A DNA stretch of 23,189 nt, taken from the NCBI GenBank assembly GCA_002408465.1, contig DHSM01000019.1, forward strand, positions 1-23,189, written 5' to 3'. The translations under genes were made by a program, and so were the position numbers. The notes under the pieces are model-generated. The model did no database searches, was not told where the DNA came from, and saw only the letters and a list, made by a program, of their open reading frames with translations. This stretch comes from Firmicutes bacterium UBA5286. Its GTDB lineage: Bacteria > Bacillota > Proteinivoracia > UBA4975. Positions 15,480-22,869 of this stretch are shown one piece after another. How positions within the stretch are numbered: position 1 is the stretch's first letter; each line of letters starts with the position of its first letter.

Positions 15480-15596
15480 TTACTGCCCTGCCCATCCTAT
15501 TTCGATGATTCTCTCATTCAGCATTCAAAACAATCTGTATAGGAAGCCGCTGACAAGAAGAAACTGTATATAACTTAATTAATGGGAGGAAAGCAC

Positions 15597-16280
15597 GTGC
15601 GCGCAAAAGGTAATTGTCTCAAAGGCGGCATTTGCGCTTTTATCTTTCTGCTCATTATTCTTAGCGGAAAGCTCTCTGCCCATCGCCCGCTGTTCATTAA
15701 AACCGATAATACTCAGCTGGAAAATGCCCGCGCCATTCCCGATCCGGAGATTTCCCGGGCGATTTATGCGGAACTGGCCCCGGGCAAGGCCCACTTCTAC
15801 CAGTTCGTTCTCATGGAAGATCAGGAGTTCTTTGCGCAGATGCTGGTCCCCGCCCGTCCCCGCTATAAAGATTTCCAGCCAACTTTGGCCTTAATCGGTC
15901 CGGGCCTGCCGGTGCCGGCTGCGGAGATTCCCTTTGCCCTGCCCCCGAATACCGGTGCCCTCATTCTGCCCTGGGAAGATAAAGAAGTGTTTTTTGAGCC
16001 CTTTACTCAAACCCGGTATTACATGGCCAGGGAACTGCGGCGCTCGTTGCCGGCAGGGACCTGGACGCTGGCAGTATATCAGCCTGAAGGCAAGGGAGGC
16101 AAATACACCTTAGCGGCAGGGGAGAAGGAGCAATGGGGAGTACAAGATATCCTTGCCTTCCCCGCCATCTGGTTCCGGACCCGCTGGTGGTACAGCCCCG
16201 GCCAGACCATTGCCATAATCCTGGCGGCGCCGGCCCTTGCCGCCCTGCTGTCCTGGTTGTTGCTGCGCATCTTGAAATAA
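15597..16280 (+). CDS. Exported protein with C-terminal membrane anchor, function unknown
   Basis: About 227 residues. The start is set at the GTG at 15597 because GGGAGGA lies six bases upstream; an ATG at 15582 overlaps that ribosome site. The N-terminus has a signal sequence (hydrophobic I-F-L-L-I-I-L, then S-A-H). A beta-rich outside domain follows, with I-Y-A-E-L-A-P-G-K-A-H-F-Y-Q-F, which looks like a PPC-type (pre-peptidase C-terminal) beta-sandwich. A hydrophobic helix (about residues 198-224) ends in a basic residue, so the protein is anchored at its C-terminus with its main domain outside. I do not recognise a named family. It is flanked by terminators and likely stands alone. Confidence 0.75.
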   Translation: MRAKGNCLKGGICAFIFLLIILSGKLSAHRPLFIKTDNTQLENARAIPDPEISRAIYAELAPGKAHFYQFVLMEDQEFFAQMLVPARPRYKDFQPTLALIGPGLPVPAAEIPFALPPNTGALILPWEDKEVFFEPFTQTRYYMARELRRSLPAGTWTLAVYQPEGKGGKYTLAAGEKEQWGVQDILAFPAIWFRTRWWYSPGQTIAIILAAPALAALLSWLLLRILK

Positions 16281-16303
16281 TCTGCCCTGTCGGGGTATTT
16301 TTT
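16275..16303 (+). terminator. Probable terminator overlapping the stop codon
   Basis: AAATA (16275-16279) can pair with TATTT (16296-16300), with an inner CCC/GGG pairing around TGTC, followed by a run of T. The stem is interrupted, but the T-run (eight T from 16298) is clear. Confidence 0.55.
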
Positions 16304-16434
16304 TTCTTCCAGAGTGAATAGCAATTGCAGCAAAAAGATGAAAATAATCAGCAATTTCTGAAAGGCGGGCAGGGTAAGTAACCTGATACTCTTAGGTTGT
16401 AAGCTTTTATTCAATTTCACATTCGGAGGTAAGT

Positions 16435-16914
16435 ATGAAAAAGATTATCTCATTGATAGTGGTTGGCTTCTTAGTCCTGGGAGCAGGGTGCGGCGGCAGT
16501 GGCAGCGGAAATTCTAGAGATGTTTCTGTCACTATAGAAGTTCCACAGGGGTGGCGGCAAAGAGATATCCAGGGCCAAATAGTCCTATTCGATTATACTA
16601 ACGACCAGGGTGGATTCTTTTTCGTCACCAAGGAAGGCGCTGTTGGAAAGAACCTTGCGGAACATATAGTGCATAAAAAGTCCTTTTATGAGGAACAGTA
16701 CGGGAATGTAGAGTGGCTGGGGACAGCAGAATTAAGCATTGATGGCCGCCCTGCCCAGGAGATTACTTACATGGCCAACGACCTAAAGAATAAGGATGCA
16801 TATGTATGGATTGGCAAAAACGTGTTCAGATTTAACATAGTAACTACGGAAGCAATATTCGACGACATCCATGACGACTACTACAGTATTCTAAAATCGG
16901 CCAAATTCAAATAG
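16435..16914 (+). CDS. Small PsbP/DcrB-like lipoprotein
   Basis: A lipoprotein of 159 residues with lipobox L-G-A-G-C (Cys19) and a short Gly/Ser linker. The mature domain opens with V-T-I-E-V-P-Q-G-W and continues with a strand pattern ending in Y-Y-S-I-L-K-S-A-K-F. This opening and ending are typical of PsbP/Mog1/DcrB-fold lipoproteins, whose roles in Firmicutes are mostly unknown. The larger lipoprotein at 19560-20669 has a matching opening (I-Q-L-P-K-G-W-R). GGAGGTAAGT just before the ATG is a strong ribosome site. No convincing promoter is seen in the 154-bp gap upstream. A possible structured RNA begins right after the stop. Confidence 0.75.
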   Translation: MKKIISLIVVGFLVLGAGCGGSGSGNSRDVSVTIEVPQGWRQRDIQGQIVLFDYTNDQGGFFFVTKEGAVGKNLAEHIVHKKSFYEEQYGNVEWLGTAELSIDGRPAQEITYMANDLKNKDAYVWIGKNVFRFNIVTTEAIFDDIHDDYYSILKSAKFK

Positions 16915-16918
16915 GGAT

Positions 16919-17035
16919 ACAGCAAGCTAGGCTGTGCTACCCAGGTAATTCTGTGGGGGCCGGGTTTTCGTCCCCACCTGATAGGACTACGTTTAAGAAA
17001 TAGGCAAGGCGCCATTAAACGGCAGCCTTTTTTTT
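16919..17035 (+). ncRNA. Candidate structured RNA or leader ending in a T-run
   Basis: This GC-rich segment has several nested pairings. AGGCTG (16929-16934) can pair with CAGCCT (17023-17028), directly before eight T (17028-17035). Inside are GTGGGG with CCCCAC (a hairpin near 16953-16977) and GTTTAA with TTAAAC (16991-16996 and 17015-17020). An alternative early hairpin, ACAGC (16919-16923) with GCTGT (16931-16935), would compete with the closing stem. This could be a compact RNA ending in a terminator, an attenuator, or just an elaborate terminator for the lipoprotein before it. I could not match it to 6S, SRP, T-box or any riboswitch consensus that I know. The dinG-like gene follows, with its own -10 after the T-run. 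Confidence 0.4.
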
Positions 17036-17046
17036 GGTTCCGCCAA

Positions 17047-17055
17047 TGATATAAT
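17047..17055 (+). promoter_or_regulatory. Extended -10 promoter of the nuclease-helicase gene
   Basis: TGA-TATAAT at 17047-17055 is a perfect extended -10 element about 30 bp before the start codon. No -35 box is evident, which is usual for this promoter type. Confidence 0.6.
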
Positions 17056-17085
17056 GAGCTCAGACTAAAAAGGCAGGTGCTGAAG

Positions 17086-19407
17086 ATGCCGGAAATCGCT
17101 GTCGGTGTCCGGGAATTATTGGCTGTCAAGTTCGGACCCCGCAATCTCAGCTGGACCATGACCCATCCGGCTGTAATGCAGCAAGGGATCCAAGGCCACA
17201 AGGATGCAACCAAAAATCGCCCCCCGGAATACCAGCGGGAAGTCCCGGTGGAATCGGGCTGGATTGAGGGCAGCTGGCATCTCCGGGTTCGTGGCCGCAT
17301 TGACGGCCTCCTGGATACAGGAGAATATATCCTGGTGGAAGAAATAAAGACCACCCGGGCGGAGGACCCCTTAAACCTGCTGCCGGAACATAATCAGTTT
17401 TATCTGGCTCAGCTCATCCTCTATGCTTACTTTGTCGCCTGCGATAACCCCGACAGGGATGTGCAGGCCCGGCTGACCTGGTGGCGCCTGGACACTGAAG
17501 AGGAAATGCAGATTGATCTCAGCCCAGAGCAAATTGCCTCCGGGGAGGATTTGTTCCGCCAGCTGGCCACTGAATACATCCGCCGGGAAAGACTGCGCCG
17601 GGAGCGCCTGGAGCAGCGCAACAACAGCCTTAGCAGTATGGAGTTTCCCTTTTCCAGCTATCGCCCGGGCCAGGAGGAGCTGGTGCGCACAACTGCCCTG
17701 GCCTTGGAATACGGTCAAGACTTGATGGCAGAGGCCGCCACCGGCATTGGCAAGACTGTGGCCCTGCTCTTGCCGGCAATTGCCTGGCTGGGCCAAGCCC
17801 CTGCCGAGGCTAAGGTATTTTTCCTGACGGCCAAAACTTCCGGCCGGGATATCGTCTTGGAAACACTGAAACACTGGCCGGATCTTGAACTGGTAACCGT
17901 CTGCCTTGAGGCCAAGGAACGCTGGTGCACCTATCCCGACGGCGACTGCGATAACTGTCCCCTGGGCCAGGATTTTTATGCCAAGACCGCTAAAATACTG
18001 CCCAAACTCCTGGCAGCAAAACTCCTTACTCCTGACCTCATATACCAATTCGCTGGCATCGAGGGCATCTGCCCCTTTGAACTGGGATTAGAGGCGGCCA
18101 CCCAGGCAGATTTAGTCATCGCCGACTATAACTACGCCTTTGACCCCATGGTCCAGCTGCAGCGCTTCTTTGGCTGGAATAAGATTCCCGCCGTCTTGCT
18201 GGTGGATGAAGCTCACAACCTGGCAGCCCGGGGGCGAGAAATGTTTTCTGCGGACCTGGGGAAGAAACAGGTCCTTGAGCTCTCAAGGGAACTAAAGCTT
18301 TTTGCGCCCGGCCTCAGCGTTCAGCTTAAGGAACTAAACAGTACTTTTATCCAGTGGAATAAGGAGCTGAAGGCCCAGGGAACCAGGCAGCTGCTGCTGG
18401 ACAAGCTCCCCCGGGGATTACCTGCCAAGCTCAACCGCCTGGCAGAAGATATAGCCCTTTCAGGCTACAGCAGCCCCAGCCTGCAAGAATTTATCCGCCG
18501 CTTAGTTCGCTTCAACAGGATTGTGCAGCGCTTAGGCCCGGAACACGCCATTTACCTTGAGCGCCAAGGCGGGGATACAGTGCTCAATCTATTCTGCATC
18601 AACCCCGGCCCCCTGCTGCAAAAACAGCGGCAAAAGTGCACAGCAGTGTTTTTCTCCGCCACACTCAGCCCCGGCCCCTATTACCGGGAACTCCTGGGCT
18701 GCCGTGAGGAGTACCTGGATTTGTCCCTGCCCTCGCCCTTTCCCCGGGAAAACCGGCTGTTTGTCCATATTCCCGGCGTCAAGACCACTTATGCCGCCAG
18801 GGCCAGCTATTACCCGGCTGTGGCCAGGTACATCGCCCGGATTATCCAGGAGCAGCCGGGCAACTACATCGCCTATTTCCCCTCTTATGCCTATCTCAGG
18901 GAAGTCGCGGCGCTTCTGCAGCATGAGCTGCCCGGAGATTATCAGCTACACCTGCAGCGATCAGGGATGGACCTGGAAGAACGCGCGGACCTGCTGGAGC
19001 AGCTTACCGGGCCCGGAGCCAATATTGGCCTGGCAGTAATGGGCGGTCTCTTCGGTGAAGGGGTAGACATGCCCGGAGAGATGCTGATTGGCACTATTAT
19101 CGTCGGCCCAGGCTTGCCCATGGTCTCCCCCCAGCAGGAGCTTATCCGCAGCTACTTTGATGAGCGGGACTACAGCGGCTTTTTATACGCATACCAGATA
19201 CCCGGCATGCTCCGGGTGGTCCAGTCAGCGGGACGGGTGTTCAGGACCCATGAAGACAAAGGTGTGGTCGTCCTTCTGGATGACCGCTTCCGCCAGGAAG
19301 GCTACCGCCAGCTGCTCCCTCAATACTGGCAGGAGGAAGGCCTGCTTTCCGGCAACTGGCTGCAAAGAATCCGGGAATTCTGGGCAGAAAATACCGGGGA
19401 AGCGTAG
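17086..19407 (+). CDS. PD-(D/E)XK nuclease fused to an iron-sulfur XPD/DinG-type DNA helicase
   Basis: A cytosolic DNA-processing enzyme of 773 residues. Residues about 30-120 carry the RecB-type nuclease signature: H38 in Q-G-H-K, D73 in G-R-I-D-G-L, E86-x-K88 in V-E-E-I-K-T-T, and Q109-x-x-x-Y113. Helicase motifs follow: Walker A A-T-G-I-G-K-T (K223), D374-E-A-H377, and Q-S-A-G-R-V-F-R near the C-terminus. Between motifs I and II lie four cysteines (C281, C288, C291, C329) in the position of the XPD/DinG 4Fe-4S domain. Bacterial DinG proteins with a nuclease usually carry a DEDD-type exonuclease instead, so this pairing is notable. The ATG at 17086 follows AGGTG; a GTG at 17077 is possible. 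The likely role is repair or removal of branched or flapped DNA (inference). Confidence 0.9.
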   Translation: MPEIAVGVRELLAVKFGPRNLSWTMTHPAVMQQGIQGHKDATKNRPPEYQREVPVESGWIEGSWHLRVRGRIDGLLDTGEYILVEEIKTTRAEDPLNLLPEHNQFYLAQLILYAYFVACDNPDRDVQARLTWWRLDTEEEMQIDLSPEQIASGEDLFRQLATEYIRRERLRRERLEQRNNSLSSMEFPFSSYRPGQEELVRTTALALEYGQDLMAEAATGIGKTVALLLPAIAWLGQAPAEAKVFFLTAKTSGRDIVLETLKHWPDLELVTVCLEAKERWCTYPDGDCDNCPLGQDFYAKTAKILPKLLAAKLLTPDLIYQFAGIEGICPFELGLEAATQADLVIADYNYAFDPMVQLQRFFGWNKIPAVLLVDEAHNLAARGREMFSADLGKKQVLELSRELKLFAPGLSVQLKELNSTFIQWNKELKAQGTRQLLLDKLPRGLPAKLNRLAEDIALSGYSSPSLQEFIRRLVRFNRIVQRLGPEHAIYLERQGGDTVLNLFCINPGPLLQKQRQKCTAVFFSATLSPGPYYRELLGCREEYLDLSLPSPFPRENRLFVHIPGVKTTYAARASYYPAVARYIARIIQEQPGNYIAYFPSYAYLREVAALLQHELPGDYQLHLQRSGMDLEERADLLEQLTGPGANIGLAVMGGLFGEGVDMPGEMLIGTIIVGPGLPMVSPQQELIRSYFDERDYSGFLYAYQIPGMLRVVQSAGRVFRTHEDKGVVVLLDDRFRQEGYRQLLPQYWQEEGLLSGNWLQRIREFWAENTGEA

Positions 19408-19422
19408 CACCTCCCCGGTATT
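19390..19422. terminator. Hairpin spanning the helicase stop codon
   Basis: AATACCGGGG (19390-19399) and CCCCGGTATT (19413-19422) form a perfect 10-bp stem, and the TAG stop (19405-19407) lies in the 13-base loop. There is no T-run on the plus strand; on the minus strand the stem runs into TTTTCTG. It may end transcripts from the convergent lipoprotein gene and mark the end of the helicase transcript. Confidence 0.6.
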
Positions 19423-19559
19423 CAAAGATAGGAGTACGGTTCTCTGCCTCGTTTTAGGCGGCTGGGTGCTGCTCACTCCTTAAGCTGTCAGCACAAAGAT
19501 TAAGCTCAAACAGAGGAAGACAGATAATATTTTGCAGCATTTCATATTTCCGCACCGAA
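19423..19559. other. Short gap between convergent genes
   Basis: No gene is seen in this 137-bp gap. It has an imperfect hairpin (GTGCTG at 19466-19471 with CAGCAC at 19489-19494) and otherwise AT-rich sequence. It is probably untranslated 3' sequence of the lipoprotein gene to its right. Confidence 0.5.
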
Positions 19560-20669
19560 TTAATTGTGGATATAAAAATCTATACCTTGGCTGTATCTGT
19601 CGTAATCATTGTCCTCTAGTTTGTAAATACTGGGTTTGGCATATTCATTGCGATGCAAATCGTAATTATCATACCAGCCAAGTTCAGCCCGGTATATTTC
19701 CCCGGTTTCAGAGTCGTAAAGCCTGTCGTAACCCAGGGTAGAGTCACTGTTTTTTTGGGAAATCGCATCATTTACCGGTTGCCTCGCGTGCCAGGCTGCA
19801 TTATAGGAATCGTAAGCCGCCTGCATCGCCCGGGCGTTATCTAAAATCGCCCGAGTCGCATCTTCGGATTTTTGTTGATATGAGCGAACATAGCTTTCGC
19901 TAAAAGTAAAAGATTTCAGGCAGTTTGCCAATACATCCTGCAGCTCCAAAAATTCGTCCGCCGGCGCCATGATCCCCATAACGTTATAAACAGTTAGCGG
20001 GAAGCAATCAATACCATCTTGATAGTAAGTTCCTAAAGACACTACCGAGCCGCTGAATAATCCTTCGCAAGGTATATTAGAGTTTTCAAGAGTTACATGG
20101 GCGCGGACCACAGAAGAATCAAGGGAATAGGAGGATAAGAGACTTTCCAGCGGATGAGTTTCAACAATATTTAAGCTGTTAAATTTCATTACTGCAGCTC
20201 TTAAGCCCTGGCTGGAAAGCCAATCCACGTATTCATTCCATTTTGAATAAAACTCTAACACCGTACCAGTGCTTAATACAGGACAACCTCCATAAAGGCT
20301 GTTCGCTCCGTAATAGGTTCTAAAAAAATCGCGGGCATCATCACTTTTCATAAACGGATTAAATAGATAGTAATAAAATATTCTGCGTTCAGGACGATTA
20401 GGATCATAAGCTATGAGGCCGAATTCCAGATTCGAGGGATTCACCTCATACCGCCAGCCCTTAGGCAATTGTATCGAAAAGTCATTTGTTGATACAGTCC
20501 CCAGAGTGTAATTAATTGCTGGCGCATTTTGTGCTCCCATTGAAAGTTTACCGTTTCCATTATTATTGCCATTGTTGCCATTGTTGCCTGGGCCGATATT
20601 TGCGCAACCGCATAAACAAACCGGGAGTAACAAACAAACTGCGAAGATAACCGATAAAAATTTTGCCAT
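19560..20669 (-). CDS. Large PsbP-like lipoprotein downstream of a double-HTH regulator
   Basis: About 369 residues. The start is set at the ATG at 20667-20669 because GGGAGG lies six bases upstream; the frame is open further upstream into the preceding gene but without a ribosome site. The signal peptide ends in a Cys-rich lipobox region (C18, C20, C22). A low-complexity Asn/Gly linker follows (about residues 27-40). The mature domain has I-Q-L-P-K-G-W-R and later a K-S-F-T-F-S-E-S strand, a PsbP/DcrB-like pattern. A long helix (about 275-310) and an acidic, Tyr-rich tail (D-N-Y-D-R-Y) follow. It lies 34 bp after the regulator gene in the same direction and is probably cotranscribed. Function unknown; it may be the regulator's target or surface partner. 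Confidence 0.75.
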   Translation of the reverse strand: MAKFLSVIFAVCLLLPVCLCGCANIGPGNNGNNGNNNGNGKLSMGAQNAPAINYTLGTVSTNDFSIQLPKGWRYEVNPSNLEFGLIAYDPNRPERRIFYYYLFNPFMKSDDARDFFRTYYGANSLYGGCPVLSTGTVLEFYSKWNEYVDWLSSQGLRAAVMKFNSLNIVETHPLESLLSSYSLDSSVVRAHVTLENSNIPCEGLFSGSVVSLGTYYQDGIDCFPLTVYNVMGIMAPADEFLELQDVLANCLKSFTFSESYVRSYQQKSEDATRAILDNARAMQAAYDSYNAAWHARQPVNDAISQKNSDSTLGYDRLYDSETGEIYRAELGWYDNYDLHRNEYAKPSIYKLEDNDYDRYSQGIDFYIHN

Positions 20670-20703
20670 ATTAACCTCCCTTTCATAATTTGATGACGTA
20701 CCC

Positions 20704-22446
20704 TTACTTATCACGTATCAAGAACTCCATATCTTCAAAAGCCTCACACAGCCGTTTGTGTTTAATGACAAAAACAATATTTGGGAAATTGCTTTTCTGA
20801 ACTGTTACAGAAACTCCTTCATGGATAAAAATCTGTATATTTTTATAGCCTTTTTCTGCAGCAGTCTGGTACCGGTAATTTTTATGGCTTCGCTTATACG
20901 CCTCCATTCCTTCAAGATGAGAAAGGTAATCGCTATAGGAGTAAGGAATATCTGAGGACTCAAAAACATCGGTTAGCTGCAATGTCATGGGACCCTCAGA
21001 AAACTCCTTCTCATCTAATATCGGCAAGATGTCTGTAACCCTGTAATTATTCAGTATAGTATCCATTCTCTGTTTGAGGGCAGCCGCTTGCTGTAAAACA
21101 TTGTCTTTCCCAGATAAATTAAGACTGCTTTTGTCAAGCATCGAGACTAAAAGGGCATCAGGAATAGTATATAGGGCCGGCGAAGATAATATATGTTTTC
21201 GGTTTCCAGGTTTCTCTGCATTGCTGTATTGTTTGTTGTAGTACTGCTTTGCCTGTTCCTTCATATAAATTTCCATCAAAGGCATAGCCAATGATAATAT
21301 TTTTTGGCTTCTTTTTTCGAAATAGTTCATGTCTTTATTGAGGTTTGTCAAAAGATATCTGCCCTCATCTTCAAAACCTGCTACTGCTTCCCCGGATAAA
21401 GCCGCTACTTCCGGCGCGCAGAAGAGAAGATGACAGAATGCTTGATTGGTTTTGGACCGCATATAATATGGGGAGATCTGACCGGTCATGTATAATGGAA
21501 TCCACGCTTCCAGCCCAAGCATAATCTCTTTAAAAGGCCTGTCCAAGTAATGAATTTGATTAATATGATTTCCTCTCTTAATCATCATGGCAAGACCGAA
21601 CATCCACTTTTTCGAAAAGTTTACATCCTCACTTAGCTTTTCAATGGTAAAATCGGAAAAAATGGTGACGGTTCCGACTTTCTTTGCCGTAGCTACCATC
21701 TTTAAAAAGTCTATAGTACCGGTCCGCATCTCTTGAAAACCATAATAGTGTCTCTTCGTAGGCAGCAGGAAAGGCGCTTGCGGAATATGGATAGCATTAA
21801 AACTGATGGCGTCAATATATTCTTCTAAATTAAAATCATTTAGTTTTTCCAAAAAATGACTAATAGAATTTTCGTTTTTAAGAGTCCTGTTTATCAGCCA
21901 ATCAGACAAGAGATCCGGAAAGTTTGCATAGGACAGTTCCTCAAAAGGGATCCCAAATTCCTTTGCATAAAAAGCGCGCTGGCTTTCGCTAAAATAATAT
22001 ATTTTAAGGTAGTTAGCTAAGTTTAAAATAAATAGATCAATATCTGCAGGTTTTCTTTGCCCCCGGCGAATACGGGACATCAAGGATGGATCTATGGAAA
22101 GATATTTCGACAAATGCACATTGGAAATATTTAATTGCTCAAAGATACTGTTGGTGTTATGGGAAAAGGTATTTAATCGCTGAGACTCTCTTCTCAGGTC
22201 TTCAACAAGAAGATGGTTGAATTGCTGGTAAATATCTTTTGGGAATTCGGTTATTCCATTATCTCGAGCAAGCAAAGACAAGCCTTCACTAAGTTTCATT
22301 AAGGTTTTACTTTCGCTTGCTATTGTTCTGCTGCCATTTTTAAGCCTACTGATTAGAGAAGCGTCTACTCCGGCAGCCTTGCTGAGTTCGGCATTAGTAC
22401 AGCCAACGTTTTCGCAACAGGTTATAAAGAATTCCGAGAATTTCAC
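20704..22446 (-). CDS. Large transcriptional regulator with two XRE-type helix-turn-helix motifs
   Basis: A cytosolic DNA-binding protein of 580 residues. The N-terminus has two similar helix-turn-helix units: residues 19-40 (A-E-L-S-K-A-A-G-V-D-A-S-L-I-S-R) and 109-131 (V-H-L-S-K-Y-L-S-I-D-P-S-L-M-S-R), so one probably arose by duplication of the other. The remaining 430 residues form a large domain I cannot assign. It includes I-H-Y-L-D-R-P-F-K-E, W-I-P-L-Y-M-T-G-Q-I-S-P-Y-Y and a closing I-K-H-K-R-L-C-E-A-F-E-D segment. I recall similar large XRE proteins in Lachnospiraceae, without a known role. The GTG start follows AGAGGAGG by about seven bases. The region is AT-richer than its surroundings, perhaps a sign of transfer. 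The upstream inverted repeats suggest autoregulation. Confidence 0.8.
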   Translation of the reverse strand: MKFSEFFITCCENVGCTNAELSKAAGVDASLISRLKNGSRTIASESKTLMKLSEGLSLLARDNGITEFPKDIYQQFNHLLVEDLRRESQRLNTFSHNTNSIFEQLNISNVHLSKYLSIDPSLMSRIRRGQRKPADIDLFILNLANYLKIYYFSESQRAFYAKEFGIPFEELSYANFPDLLSDWLINRTLKNENSISHFLEKLNDFNLEEYIDAISFNAIHIPQAPFLLPTKRHYYGFQEMRTGTIDFLKMVATAKKVGTVTIFSDFTIEKLSEDVNFSKKWMFGLAMMIKRGNHINQIHYLDRPFKEIMLGLEAWIPLYMTGQISPYYMRSKTNQAFCHLLFCAPEVAALSGEAVAGFEDEGRYLLTNLNKDMNYFEKRSQKILSLAMPLMEIYMKEQAKQYYNKQYSNAEKPGNRKHILSSPALYTIPDALLVSMLDKSSLNLSGKDNVLQQAAALKQRMDTILNNYRVTDILPILDEKEFSEGPMTLQLTDVFESSDIPYSYSDYLSHLEGMEAYKRSHKNYRYQTAAEKGYKNIQIFIHEGVSVTVQKSNFPNIVFVIKHKRLCEAFEDMEFLIRDK

Positions 22447-22466
22447 TGCACGCCTCCTCTATTTTG

Positions 22467-22500
22467 CTATTATTATAGAGATAATAGAAGATATTAACAA
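22467..22500 (-). promoter_or_regulatory. Promoter P1 with overlapping inverted repeat (regulator-lipoprotein unit)
   Basis: On the minus strand TTGTTA (22495-22500), a 17-bp spacer and TATAAT (22472-22477) form a good promoter 26 bp upstream of the GTG. A perfect inverted repeat, CTATTAT (22467-22473), seven bases, ATAATAG (22481-22487), covers the -10. This is a natural place for a repressor, most likely the XRE-type protein itself (inference). Confidence 0.7.
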
Positions 22501-22514
22501 TGCTTTTCAGGAAC

Positions 22515-22563
22515 TGTCATTGACAAAATGTGTCATTATACGAAAAGAATCCAGCATTTTAAA
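22515..22563 (-). promoter_or_regulatory. Upstream operator-like TGTCA repeats and possible promoter P2
   Basis: The palindrome TGTCA-T-TGACA (22515-22525) is followed by another TGTCA at 22531-22535, so TGACA and TGTCA also form a repeat around five bases. On the minus strand a perfect TATAAT (22535-22540), 17 bp downstream of TTTAAA (22558-22563), would make a second promoter with the repeats at its start site. The repeats also lie just upstream of the P1 -35 box. Confidence 0.5.
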
Positions 22564-22589
22564 AAACCGGGAGGTTACCCTCCCCGGTT
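22561..22589 (-). terminator. Terminator of the ATP-grasp/GIY-YIG-like unit
   Basis: On the minus strand AACCGGGGAGG and CCTCCCGGTT pair around a short loop with one bulge, followed by TTTTTT. It begins five bases after the stop of the small gene at 22594. Confidence 0.9.
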
Positions 22590-22593
22590 CTCT

Positions 22594-22869
22594 TTAATTG
22601 TACCTTGGCTCGTCTCTCTCCAGGATTGTCTTTAGCCTGGCATTGCAGTCGGTCAGATTATTAAACTGTTCAAATTGGAGCCAGGCTCCGGGAACGTAGC
22701 TGTCACCGCCATAAAAGTGATTCTCAAGTGTCTCCTGAACTTGTCCCCTTTTGGCGATGCCTGTAAACATGTTTGTGCCGCTGTTATTCTTGATGATGTA
22801 GACTCCGGGCTTGTTGTCAGGCAATTCCTTAATCGCCTTTTTCGAAAAACGTATGTTCAGCTTATTCAA
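22594..22869 (-). CDS. Small degenerate GIY-YIG-like protein
   Basis: A protein of 91 residues with the outline of a GIY-YIG domain: P-G-V-Y-I-I-K (Tyr24) for the first motif and F-T-G (35-37) in place of Y-I-G, then A-K-R-G with Arg41 in the usual place. The GIY-YIG fold is known from nucleases such as UvrC and homing enzymes; here the second motif has lost its Tyr, so it may be inactive or bind something else. The start is a TTG at 22867-22869 that overlaps the TGA of the upstream ATP-grasp gene, with AGGGAGAG upstream; this indicates translational coupling. A terminator follows directly. The assignment rests on motif pattern and length only. Confidence 0.6.
   Translation of the reverse strand: MNKLNIRFSKKAIKELPDNKPGVYIIKNNSGTNMFTGIAKRGQVQETLENHFYGGDSYVPGAWLQFEQFNNLTDCNARLKTILERDEPRYN

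Noticed and set aside
16919..17035. 6S RNA, SRP RNA or tRNA identity for the structured segment
   Set aside because: It is too short for 6S, lacks the SRP tetraloop region, and does not fold to a tRNA cloverleaf with a normal T-loop.
17371..18048. A 225-codon minus-strand frame within the helicase gene
   Set aside because: Shadow frame lacking a ribosome site; the plus-strand product has intact Walker A and Fe-S cysteines in this region.
20555..20595. A short tandem repeat as a CRISPR or satellite
   Set aside because: It encodes the Asn/Gly linker of the lipoprotein; the repeat unit is a few codons long and has no spacers.
22520..22525. A perfect TTGACA as a plus-strand promoter
   Set aside because: No -10 lies at the right distance on the plus strand, and no plus-strand gene follows; it is better explained as part of the TGTCA repeats.
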